Positions 17,206 through 25,486 of a stretch of 64,000 bases of DNA are shown here, piece after piece. The notes under the pieces are model-generated. The model saw only the letters and a list, made by a program, of their open reading frames with translations. It made no database searches and had not been told where the DNA came from. The DNA lies in NCBI RefSeq assembly GCF_904063055.1, contig NZ_CAJFCN010000003.1:62001-126000 (forward strand), written 5' to 3'. The stretch comes from Pseudomonas paracarnis. GTDB lineage: Bacteria; Pseudomonadota; Gammaproteobacteria; Pseudomonadales; Pseudomonadaceae. Made by a program: the position numbers and the translations under genes. Numbering within the stretch: the first letter of the stretch is position 1; the number at the start of each line of letters is the position of its first letter.

Positions 17206-18391
17206 CCTGACCCACTCGCGCCGTGACTTTCTCAAGCTCTCTGCCGTGCTCAGTGCCGCGGGCGCCTTGCCCCTGTTGAGCAGCCTGCAGGCGCGCGCCG
17301 CCAATGAGCCCGACGCGCCGGTCCGCATCGGCTACTTGCCCATCACTGACGCCACGCCACTGCTGGTTGCCCACAACAACGGCCTGTTCGAAGCCGAAGG
17401 CATCAAGGCCGAGCGCCCGGTGTTGTTGCGTAGCTGGGCCCAGGTGATCGAGGCGTTTATCTCCGGCCAGGTCAACGTGATACACCTGCTGTCGCCAATG
17501 ACCGTATGGGCGCGCTACGGCAGTAAGGTCCCGGCCAAAGTCGTGGCATGGAACCATGTGGGCGGTTCGGGCTTGACCGTATCCCCAGGCATTACCGACG
17601 TGAAGCAACTGGGCGGTAAGTCGGTGGCGATTCCGTTCTGGTACTCGATCCATAACGTGGTGGTGCAGCAACTGTTCCGCGATAACGGCCTCACGCCGGT
17701 CACCCGTGCCACCGGCAGTTCGATTGCTGCCAATGAGGTCAACCTGATCGTGTTGCCGCCCTCGGACATGCCTCCGGCTTTGGCGAGCAAACGCATCGAC
17801 GGCTACATCGTCGCCGAGCCGTTCAATGCCTTGGCAGAAAACCTCAAGGTCGGTCGCGTGCAACGCTTCACGGGTGACGTGTGGCGAAACCATGCCTGCT
17901 GCGTGGTGTTCATGCACGAGCACGACCTGGCCAACCGTCCGGAGTGGTCGCAGAAGGTGGTGAACGCCATCGTCAAGGCCCAGGTGTGGACCCGCGACAA
18001 CCGTGAAGAGGCAGTGAAGCTGCTGTCCAAGGATGGCCCGAACCGTTACACGCCCCATGCCGAGCCGGTGTTGAGCAAAGTCCTGGCGCCGGCGGCCAGC
18101 GACCGCGCCTCCTACGTGGCCGACGGCGCGATCCAGCACGCCAACTGGGACGAGCACCGCATCGACTTCCAACCGTACCCGTTCCCCAGCTACACCGAAG
18201 AACTGGTGCGGCGCTTGAAGGACACCTTGATCGAAGGCGACAAGAAGTTTCTCGCAGGCCTGGACCCTGCCTTCGTGGCCAAGGACCTGGTGGACGACCG
18301 CTTCGTGCGCAACGCGATCGAAGCCGTGGGTGGCATGCAGACCTTCGGTTTGCCGGATGGTTATGAGCGGCACGAGGAGATCGGCGTTTGA
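17192..18391 (+). CDS. ABC transporter substrate-binding protein, Tat-type leader
   Basis: 399 residues, NrtA/SsuA-like periplasmic binding protein. The leader SRRDFLKLSAVLSAAGALPLLSSLQARA has the twin-arginine motif followed by a hydrophobic stretch, so export in folded form is likely. The mature protein begins near ANEPDAPVRIGYLPITDATPLLVAHNNGLFEAEGI, the standard opening of this family. The start at 17192 follows CAGGAG by 7 nt and overlaps the end of the ATPase gene by 14 nt. The ligand is unknown; co-encoded AhpD-like and acyl-CoA-dehydrogenase-like enzymes suggest an organic compound. Confidence 0.9.
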   Translation: MCLDDLTHSRRDFLKLSAVLSAAGALPLLSSLQARAANEPDAPVRIGYLPITDATPLLVAHNNGLFEAEGIKAERPVLLRSWAQVIEAFISGQVNVIHLLSPMTVWARYGSKVPAKVVAWNHVGGSGLTVSPGITDVKQLGGKSVAIPFWYSIHNVVVQQLFRDNGLTPVTRATGSSIAANEVNLIVLPPSDMPPALASKRIDGYIVAEPFNALAENLKVGRVQRFTGDVWRNHACCVVFMHEHDLANRPEWSQKVVNAIVKAQVWTRDNREEAVKLLSKDGPNRYTPHAEPVLSKVLAPAASDRASYVADGAIQHANWDEHRIDFQPYPFPSYTEELVRRLKDTLIEGDKKFLAGLDPAFVAKDLVDDRFVRNAIEAVGGMQTFGLPDGYERHEEIGV

Positions 18392-19149
18392 ACAACAGCA
18401 GAATCCCCGGCTGGTGGCTGGGGCTGATTGGCTTGGCGGGTTTGTTGGTGCTGTGGTGGCTGGGCGTGAACGTGTTCGGCGAGGCTGATGGCCTATCGGC
18501 GCGCTTTTCCCTGGAGGCCACCGCCAGCAGCTTGTGGGAATTGCTCGGGCGGGGTGAGTTGTACCTGCATATCGCCGTAAGCCTGAAGCGTATTTTCGTC
18601 GGGCTGTTTATCGCGTTGTTGGTAGGCGTACCCCTCGGGTTGCTGGTGGGCAGTTCGCGTAACCTAGAGGCGGCGACCACGCCGGCGTTCCAGTTTCTGC
18701 GGATGATTTCACCACTGTCCTGGATGCCGATCGTGGTGATGCTGATGGGTGTGGGCGATCAGCCTATCTACTTCCTTCTGGCCTTTGCCGCTGTCTGGCC
18801 GATCATGCTCAACACCGCAGCGGGCGTGCGTCAGCTCGACCCGCGCTGGTTACAGTTGAGCAAGAGCTTGAGCGCCACGCGTTGGGAAACCTTGCGCCGG
18901 GTGGTCATTCCTGGCGTGGTAGGGCATGTGCTGACCGGCGTGCGCCTGGCCATCGGCATCCTGTGGATCGTGCTGGTGCCCTGCGAAATGCTCGGGGTCA
19001 GTGCGGGGCTGGGGTATTACATCCTCGACACCCGTGATCGGCTCGCGTATTCGGAGTTGATGGCGATGGTAGTGGTGATCGGGGTGCTGGGGTTTGCGCT
19101 GGATGCGTTAGCGCGTTGGTTGCACCAGCGGTGGGTGCATGGCGGCTGA
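18388..19149 (+). CDS. ABC transporter permease (SsuC/TauC/NrtB type)
   Basis: 253-residue inner-membrane permease with about six hydrophobic segments. The EAA-like loop is in SKSLSATRWETLRRVVIPGVVGHVLTGVRLAIGILWIVLVPCEM, characteristic of the SsuC/NrtB branch. The start is a TTG at 18388 overlapping the upstream stop as TTGA, a junction also used at treZ/malQ and in the 49.8-kb operon. Last gene of the operon; a strong hairpin follows 12 nt after the stop. Confidence 0.9.
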   Translation: MNNSRIPGWWLGLIGLAGLLVLWWLGVNVFGEADGLSARFSLEATASSLWELLGRGELYLHIAVSLKRIFVGLFIALLVGVPLGLLVGSSRNLEAATTPAFQFLRMISPLSWMPIVVMLMGVGDQPIYFLLAFAAVWPIMLNTAAGVRQLDPRWLQLSKSLSATRWETLRRVVIPGVVGHVLTGVRLAIGILWIVLVPCEMLGVSAGLGYYILDTRDRLAYSELMAMVVVIGVLGFALDALARWLHQRWVHGG

Positions 19150-19160
19150 TGGGCTCGAAC

Positions 19161-19185
19161 GTTGCCTGCGTGCTACGCAGGCAAC
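19161..19185. terminator. Hairpin between converging permease and toxin genes
   Basis: A perfect 10-bp stem, GTTGCCTGCG (19161-19170) and CGCAGGCAAC (19176-19185), with loop TGCTA, is followed by TATTT on the plus strand. It lies in the 50-nt gap between two converging stops and can serve both transcripts. Confidence 0.65.
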
Positions 19186-19199
19186 TATTTAGCGTGTTA

Positions 19200-22100
19200 T
19201 CAGGTTGCTGGCGAAAAGATTTGCAGATCTCCCGCCAGATCGTTGTCAGCGTTCAGGGTACCCAGCGGGCCCGGTTTGGCATCCGTGGAGTTCGTGCCGT
19301 AGCCCACCTTCATGCCTGTTCGTTCGTAAACACCGATGCCAATGCCTCCGGTCGCCTCAGCCAAGCCGGTGACGCCTTGAGTGGAGTTGATGTGTTGGCG
19401 GCCCACCAAGGCGATCACTTTACCCTTATGCTTGTGTTGTTCAATGACGCGTGCGGCGTAGTAGTTGAACTCTTTGAGTCTTTTCAGGTTTCGTTCGGTT
19501 TCGCTTAGCGTCGTGTAGGCCTTACGGTCATGCCGGTGGCGTGTCAGATAAAAGTGGTCAAGGGGCACGACTTCTATTCCGGCATCCTTGAATTTTCTGA
19601 TCAACGTCTGCAGATTGAATTGAGGGTGGGCGGGCCGCAAACCGTGGCCGGTATGGCCCATGCCATCGTCCTTGAGTAGTCCATTGTTGTCATAGACGAC
19701 ACCTTCAATGCCGACCACCTTTACATTTTTGCGCTTGAACAGGTCGATGCTTGCGTCAATTTCGCGGAACATGGCCAAATGCTGGTGACTCTCCCCGAAT
19801 ACCACCACGTCCGAATTGTCCAAGGCTTTTTCGATCAGGTCGGGCACTGTCTCGTAAGGTTTCGTTTCTGGAATTATGGGGCGATTTTGTGGGTTCAACG
19901 GGTCCAGTTTTTGATGGAAAGCTTCCATTTCTGCGTTGAACCGCTCTTGTGTCGGTTGCCTTCGGCTGGGTGTGAAGTGGCCTTCGTTGGGGGCGCCTTT
20001 AATATGTTTTACGTATTCGTCTTTGATGGCGTCCAGATGATCGGTTTTGTTTACGATCGTCGGCGTGTGTCCATTGATGTTCGGCGCTTTTGGGGTGGGT
20101 CTTTTGTAGGGTTGAAATCGCGTGTTTTGCCGAGCGTTCATGTGCCCCCGAGGGGAAAAGTCAGCATGGGGTGAGGGTGGCATCAGCGTATGTGCAGGAT
20201 CAAAAGCTTGAGGCGCACCGTAAGCGTCCTGCTTATGCACATCGTAGGGGTACCATTTACCGTTGTGTTTGACGGCAGAGCCATGAACCCGCTGGTTGCC
20301 CACCTTGAAGGTCCCGGTTGCCGCTGCCTCGTAGCGGCTTGCGGCGCTGATCAGCGCTTCGTGGCTTGCGCTTCCCTTCAGGGATGGCACCGCACCAGCT
20401 ATCGCTTCAACGCTTTCGTAAATGAATTTACCCGAGCCCTTTAGCAGATCACCCACGCCGTTTAACGGGTTCAACTCCTTGAGCAGGGCTGGCACCATGA
20501 TTTTCGTTGCCTTGAGCGCCTTGCTCACTGCTGACCCAGCCGTACCCAGTACTTTTCCGAGTTTGGCCGCCAAGCCGATGCCGGCGGTGACCAAACCGAA
20601 AATATCCAGGGTGACGTCAGTGATCCCCTCGCCGTAGTTGCCGTCCATGAAATTGACGATTGCGGAACGGAAGGGAATAAGGTCGAGCAAAAACTCTTTG
20701 AAGTTCGTCAGCTTTTCATGATTACGCTCAAAGGTCGTGGTCCCCGCAGCGGCTTTCTTGATGGCGGGATTGTCCAGGTCCAACGCCTTGAGTACGGAGT
20801 CGGCGATATGGTGAGTGCGTGGGTTCAGGAACATATACGGCTGGGGTGCCGTGGAGGGCTGTTCGCGATCCAGCTTGCTTTCCTTCAAATCACCCAGGTC
20901 GATCCATGAAAACGGCACAGGGTTGGCCGGGATACTTGCGAGAATCGATTGCCCGCTGTCGACGATCTTGACGTTGTCTCTGTCCGGATAAAATGGCTCT
21001 TCCCTGATTATCTCGTTGGAGAACTTGACAGGGGCCGCCGGTGTTTTTCGGTTGCCCCGGCTTCGGATAACGCCGTTTACCGTATCGAACTCATAGGTGG
21101 TGGTTTGTCCATTGTTTTGCGCGGTGACCAGTACCGTAGGGCTGGTGTGAAACAAGGTGTCACCTTCGAAAGGGATCATGCCCACCTTGTAACTTTTTTC
21201 TTGAAAATAATTGAGCTTGCCCTGGGTCAAGTTTTTTCTGTCTTCGGGCGGCAGGTTGCTGAGCGCGTTGAGGAGAGCTGTTTTTTTAACGGTCTTATGA
21301 TTGTCCAAGGCGGTAGAAAAGGCATCCTCAAACGCTCGTTGAATATTGAATGGCGCGCTGTGGGTGAAGGCAATAACGGCATCAAGGTCCACGCCGGTAT
21401 TTTCTTTCGTGAGTACCCAGCGACCCTCCATGACCCGTTCTTCCATGACGATTTCCACCAGTGAGCGCGGCGCGCTGGGCGTATCGCCATTGTATCTGGA
21501 AAACATCTTGAGCTCGAAGTCCATGCCAGGGCCGAATGTCTTCACGAGGAGGTCCAGCGCCATGTGTTTACGGCTTGGAAAACTCCCGCCGATGAGCGAT
21601 GAGGCTTCTATCAGCGTATCGAGTTGTGCTTTGAACAGCGCCTGGGCTTTTTCCAGGTCGGCTGGCTGATACAGGGCATCGTCTTTCGCTGGAAGAATGT
21701 CATTGGCCACGGCCCAATCCAACATCACTGCGGCTTGCGCAGAGGCGGGCACGGCGCCAGCAGTGTCGGCGGTGATCATCACTTCGGCATAAGACAGGGC
21801 GGCCACGCGGCCTGGAGTCTTGGCTTCAATGGCGGCTACTGCAATGCAAAGGTTCGCCCACGCGGCGCTGCCGTAAACTACCGAATCAGGAATGTCCTTG
21901 ACCAGCAATTGCGGCGCAGTGCGTCTGAGTAACAGATGTGCGGCCGCGCCAGCGAGCTCAGGGGATTCGCGCCCCGTGTCAATCAAGTGTTGGCGCAGGC
22001 TGTTGGTGATGGTCGAAAGCGGTTTGCCCCAATGACTTTTCTGCGCCAGGTCGAAACCCGCCACATGGTTTCGCACAGGCGCCGTCAACGGCTCGGGGTC

Positions 22101-24119
22101 CAGCATCAATTGGATCGCCGCCAGGGCATAGTCGTTTGCGCTGGTGTCGGTGGCGATACCATTCATTTTGGTTTGCATGGCTTGGCCGAGAGCCTGGCCA
22201 TCCTTGGAGCTGATCAGGGTTTCGAGCACCTTGACCGGGTCCGCCAGTGCCTGCTCGGAGAAACTCAGGTTTCTACCCAGATGTTCCAGTACGCCGCGCT
22301 TGGGATTCCCCTGCGGTAAGTCGGGATCGCTGTTGGCATGTTCGACGGCGGCCGTGCGCAGCGTGTCTTGTTGGCTGACATCCAAGGGGATCGGCCAGGA
22401 CAGGCCCCCTGCGAAGTTGCCCAAGGGGTGTTGCTGTGCGCGTGCTTTTGCGCTTTGCGCCAAGGCCAGCAAGTCGACCACGGTCTTGGGCAATGGCACG
22501 CCGTTTTCAAGCAGGAAGGCTTCGAGGCTTACGGACATGCCAGGTGTCCGTATGTAGGCTTGGTAATGGGCTGAGTCTGGCGCGATATTCATCGGCGTAT
22601 TTTTCAGCAGGGCCGACACCTCACGTTCTGTCGGGCTTTGCGGCAAGGCCTGGGCAGACTCGTTGAGTTTTTGCGCAAGGTATCGCCAGTTTTTCTGATC
22701 ACCCAGGCGTTGATCCAATGCCTGGCGCGCGCCGATGCTGTTCGCGCGCTCGTCCAGCCATTGCGCACGCGCCAACAGGGCGCTGTTGCCGTCGAAATGC
22801 GGTCCCAGGTCGGCAGCCTCAGGCAGGCCCGTCTCAGTCAGAAGATGCCCCCACGGGTCGACAAGCGTCGGCTCAACGTTGTTCGACTCATACAACGCTT
22901 GCAGTGCGTTACTCACCTGATGCCGCTGGCGCTCCAGCAACTGCGGCACGCCTGTGGCAATGACGTCGCCGGTCACTGGGGAGAGGTCCTGGCTCAAGTG
23001 ATTTTTCCAGTCATCCTTCAAGCCGTTTTGAACCTCCACCGGCAAACTCTGCAGTAGCTGCGCTGCGGCTTCGGGGGCGTCATTAATGCGTTGACGCAAG
23101 GTCGCAAGTGCCTTGGCCGGGCTGTCGAAGGTTTCGTAGCCATCGCGAGGTGTGTAGAGCACCGTCAGGCCTTGCTGTTGGCCAGGAAGTAAGGTGCGGT
23201 CTGTCTGTGCGCTACTGAATGGGCGTGTCGCCGACGATCCATCGCTGCTGGTGATCAGGAAGGCCCCTGCCAGCAGGCTTCCCTCTGGGCTTGGGGTATC
23301 CAATTTGAGCGGGTAGACACCGGGCCTTTCGCCATCCCTCATCGCGCTTTCCCGAGCCTGCAGGGTTGGATACTCAAGCGCCTTGTCGATCAATGATTTG
23401 GCGGCGGGCGTTAACGCACCGTCTTCCACGCCCAAGGCGGCGAGGGTGGACAGCATCTCTCGGTGGATACTGAGCAATTCGTTCTGGGGTGACTCGGGGT
23501 TGGGTTCGCCCGTGCGTGGCTCGGTCCAGAATCGGGAAAGGCTCAGGGGCAGTTCTTTTTCGATGGTTTGTGCAATCGAAAGGAGGGTGTCGCGAGCGTG
23601 CAATTGCTGGCTGCTTTCGCTTGGCGAGGCGCTGGTGTAGAAGCCGACTTCCGTGCTGGCAGTACTGGTCGAGGCCTGGGCGCCGGGAGGTGCCTTGAGC
23701 TGGCGCAGTGCGTTGAACAGGGCTTCGGTGATGCTCTGCACCGAGATTAATGTGCGTTGGCCGTGTTCATCAGTGTGATAGCGATGCACATACAGTGACG
23801 AGGCGTCTACAGGCGGTGTAGTACCGAAGCTGCGATTCAATTGCTGCTCGATAACACTGCTGAGCGTCGGCTGGCGCAGCAGCAGTGCCTGGATGTCCTG
23901 GTTGAGTTGTTGGTATTGATTGAGCAACAAGCGTTGATCAGTTATTTGAAGGCCCTTGATCAGGTCAGAACGAATCGCACTGACCGGCGTGATCGCATCC
24001 ACGTCCGGAACGGCTATCGTCTGGACCGTCCCTGGCATCGGACGGGTGTGGGCAGGAGCGGCGATTTCATCGCTGGAGACGTTTCGGCGCAGGCGATGGT
24101 GGGCGATACCTGAAATCAA
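19200..24119 (-). CDS. Large dermonecrotic-type toxin with C-terminal GESH/ChaN-like domain
   Basis: 1639 residues. I recognise the general layout of the Pseudomonas DUF6543/dermonecrotic toxin proteins: a long helical N-terminal region; a hydrophobic, glycine-rich stretch around residues 1150-1200 (GITDVTLDIFGLVTAGIGLA) resembling a membrane-targeting bundle; a Pro/His-rich linker; then a C-terminal domain from about residue 1430 with VVVFGESHQH, VVGIEG, VVPLDHFY and ALVGRQHIN. That set of Glu/His motifs recalls the EreA/ChaN/TIKI-like enzyme superfamily, to which a domain of Pasteurella toxin has been related. The start is a TTG at 24119; the next ATG is at 24038. No adjacent immunity gene or secretion gene is visible. 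GC is lower than in neighbours. Confidence 0.75.
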   Translation of the reverse strand: MISGIAHHRLRRNVSSDEIAAPAHTRPMPGTVQTIAVPDVDAITPVSAIRSDLIKGLQITDQRLLLNQYQQLNQDIQALLLRQPTLSSVIEQQLNRSFGTTPPVDASSLYVHRYHTDEHGQRTLISVQSITEALFNALRQLKAPPGAQASTSTASTEVGFYTSASPSESSQQLHARDTLLSIAQTIEKELPLSLSRFWTEPRTGEPNPESPQNELLSIHREMLSTLAALGVEDGALTPAAKSLIDKALEYPTLQARESAMRDGERPGVYPLKLDTPSPEGSLLAGAFLITSSDGSSATRPFSSAQTDRTLLPGQQQGLTVLYTPRDGYETFDSPAKALATLRQRINDAPEAAAQLLQSLPVEVQNGLKDDWKNHLSQDLSPVTGDVIATGVPQLLERQRHQVSNALQALYESNNVEPTLVDPWGHLLTETGLPEAADLGPHFDGNSALLARAQWLDERANSIGARQALDQRLGDQKNWRYLAQKLNESAQALPQSPTEREVSALLKNTPMNIAPDSAHYQAYIRTPGMSVSLEAFLLENGVPLPKTVVDLLALAQSAKARAQQHPLGNFAGGLSWPIPLDVSQQDTLRTAAVEHANSDPDLPQGNPKRGVLEHLGRNLSFSEQALADPVKVLETLISSKDGQALGQAMQTKMNGIATDTSANDYALAAIQLMLDPEPLTAPVRNHVAGFDLAQKSHWGKPLSTITNSLRQHLIDTGRESPELAGAAAHLLLRRTAPQLLVKDIPDSVVYGSAAWANLCIAVAAIEAKTPGRVAALSYAEVMITADTAGAVPASAQAAVMLDWAVANDILPAKDDALYQPADLEKAQALFKAQLDTLIEASSLIGGSFPSRKHMALDLLVKTFGPGMDFELKMFSRYNGDTPSAPRSLVEIVMEERVMEGRWVLTKENTGVDLDAVIAFTHSAPFNIQRAFEDAFSTALDNHKTVKKTALLNALSNLPPEDRKNLTQGKLNYFQEKSYKVGMIPFEGDTLFHTSPTVLVTAQNNGQTTTYEFDTVNGVIRSRGNRKTPAAPVKFSNEIIREEPFYPDRDNVKIVDSGQSILASIPANPVPFSWIDLGDLKESKLDREQPSTAPQPYMFLNPRTHHIADSVLKALDLDNPAIKKAAAGTTTFERNHEKLTNFKEFLLDLIPFRSAIVNFMDGNYGEGITDVTLDIFGLVTAGIGLAAKLGKVLGTAGSAVSKALKATKIMVPALLKELNPLNGVGDLLKGSGKFIYESVEAIAGAVPSLKGSASHEALISAASRYEAAATGTFKVGNQRVHGSAVKHNGKWYPYDVHKQDAYGAPQAFDPAHTLMPPSPHADFSPRGHMNARQNTRFQPYKRPTPKAPNINGHTPTIVNKTDHLDAIKDEYVKHIKGAPNEGHFTPSRRQPTQERFNAEMEAFHQKLDPLNPQNRPIIPETKPYETVPDLIEKALDNSDVVVFGESHQHLAMFREIDASIDLFKRKNVKVVGIEGVVYDNNGLLKDDGMGHTGHGLRPAHPQFNLQTLIRKFKDAGIEVVPLDHFYLTRHRHDRKAYTTLSETERNLKRLKEFNYYAARVIEQHKHKGKVIALVGRQHINSTQGVTGLAEATGGIGIGVYERTGMKVGYGTNSTDAKPGPLGTLNADNDLAGDLQIFSPAT

Positions 24120-24354
24120 GTGAGTTATTCCAATGGCATTGGCCCACGCGTCCTGATGATAATCCGAGGGATGATTCTTCCTTGTTTGGGCCTCGAATGA
24201 TTGGGATGAGAGCGTCGGAAGGTTCCGAAGGCGCCCGGGGAAATGTTATTAACGAATATGTAACGCGTCGGTGCAGCAACACGGGGAAAGTGGGCTTGCT
24301 GCACACAGTGAGCACGCAGGGGCAGCTCGTTAGGGCGGAGTACTCCCGAGGGGA

Positions 24355-24486
24355 TCAGCGACGTTCGTAAACTCGGCCGCCATCATCGTGGCGATCATGC
24401 CAGCCACCGCCGCGCGGGAAGAAGAAACAACCGCCCAGGCTCAGCATGATCATCAAGGGAACCAGCAGGATGAGTCGTCGAAGCAT
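24355..24486 (-). CDS. Small lipoprotein (43 residues)
   Basis: ATG at 24486 with GGAG 9 nt upstream, 43 codons, stop at 24355-24357. The lipobox LGGC at residues 17-20 follows a hydrophobic leader (LILLVPLMIMLSL), so the mature lipoprotein would be only 24 residues, rich in Gly, His, Asp and Arg (RGGGWHDRHDDGGR). The leader, lipobox and ribosome site together make a convincing gene. Function unknown. Confidence 0.75.
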   Translation of the reverse strand: MLRRLILLVPLMIMLSLGGCFFFPRGGGWHDRHDDGGRVYERR

Positions 24487-24658
24487 TTCACAATTCTCCA
24501 AGGGGCTTCAAAGGTCTGTCAGGCGTAGGACAAGCCAAATCTGTTCATCGCCTGTAACATAAGACCCCGCCGACGCCGTGCCATCCCCGTAGTTGGGTAT
24601 GTGCTTGGCATGCGCGGCGATACACAGTGGATACATCCTTCAGGTCCAGGAATTCGTC

Positions 24659-24853
24659 ATGACCCAAAAGCAACGCTTGAAATACTCGCTTCTGATTGCC
24701 CTGGCTGTACTGGGCGCGATGTTCGGCCTGTCTTATCTGCAGAACACTGGCGTGATCAGCGAGAAAACCTTCCAGTACCTGGCCATCGCGATTGCCGTGG
24801 TCGTCGTGGTGATCAACGGCATCATGCGCCGCAAGGTCAAGCCTAACTTCTGA
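24659..24853 (+). CDS. Small inner-membrane protein (64 residues)
   Basis: The ATG at 24659 follows CAGGA. Two hydrophobic helices are evident: YSLLIALAVLGAMFGLSYL, and YLAIAIAVVVVVINGIM ending in a basic tail RRKVKPNF. An upstream in-frame extension to 24593 lacks a ribosome site. No function recognised. Confidence 0.7.
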   Translation: MTQKQRLKYSLLIALAVLGAMFGLSYLQNTGVISEKTFQYLAIAIAVVVVVINGIMRRKVKPNF

Positions 24854-24863
24854 CGCGTGTCAG

Positions 24864-25244
24864 TCAGGCACGACCTTCGAGTACCTTGGCAGCCTCTTCA
24901 TGGAGGCTGTAGCTCTTGTCGGCGTTCAGGGTGATCACACCCTCGCTGCACAGACGCTTGAGTACCTCGCGCACGCTGAGAAACGACAACGGAATGCCCA
25001 GCTCCAGCAGGTGGCTGTGCACGCCGCGTACCCCGAGGGTGCGCTGGTTGGCGGCAGCGGTGAGGAGGGCGTCGATGACCTTCAGTCGAATCAGGCTGGT
25101 GCGCAAACCGAAACACTTGAGTAGGTGGCGTATGCGCTGGTTGCCTTGCTGTTCGGGCGCGTTGCCGAACGCCTGTGTATCGTTGCCAAAGTGAGTATCG
25201 GTGGCCTTTGAATGTCCATCCGTGGGCACTTGCGGGTTATACAT
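24864..25244 (-). CDS. Fur-like winged-helix regulator next to pvdQ (PA2384-like)
   Basis: 126 residues. After a polar 38-residue leader comes a Fur-type N-terminal winged helix: LKCFGLRTSLIRLKVIDALL, GVRGVHSHLLELGIPLSFLSVREVLKRLCSEGVITLN. The C-terminal metal-binding/dimerisation domain of Fur is absent; the protein ends soon after the wing. In P. aeruginosa an iron-responsive Fur-like gene, PA2384, neighbours pvdQ (PA2385), and the same neighbourhood is seen here, which supports the assignment. AAGGAG lies 7 nt before the ATG. Divergent from pvdQ. Confidence 0.75.
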   Translation of the reverse strand: MYNPQVPTDGHSKATDTHFGNDTQAFGNAPEQQGNQRIRHLLKCFGLRTSLIRLKVIDALLTAAANQRTLGVRGVHSHLLELGIPLSFLSVREVLKRLCSEGVITLNADKSYSLHEEAAKVLEGRA

Positions 25245-25405
25245 GCAAAAACTCCTTTTCTTTTCAGAGCCTGATCAGGAAAAGATGGTGCTCTTGAGTA
25301 ATAAGACGAACGAGTGAGGCAAATCATGAAACGATGAATGTAGAAAATTTGTCGGTATCAGATTTGTCACCTTTCAAGCGCTGACGATATACAGCCTTGT
25401 GCGGC

Positions 25406-25429
25406 TAAATTATTCCGGTCGATTTGCGT
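25406..25429 (+). promoter_or_regulatory. PvdS-type iron-starvation box upstream of pvdQ
   Basis: TAAAT at 25406-25410 within GGCTAAATTATTCC, then exactly 16 nt, then CGT at 25427-25429. This matches the IS box (TAAAT-N16/17-CGT) recognised by the extracytoplasmic sigma factor PvdS. The CGT is 57 nt upstream of the pvdQ GTG. It implies induction under iron limitation together with pyoverdine genes. Confidence 0.78.
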
Positions 25430-25486
25430 TCTTACGGTGGGGTAACCATCCCTTGTGAGGGTGTTCAATTTGACTGTGGAGTCGGC

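Noticed and set aside
17186..18373. 395-codon minus-strand open frame
   Set aside because: Exact antisense of the ABC binding protein; a GC-rich shadow frame.
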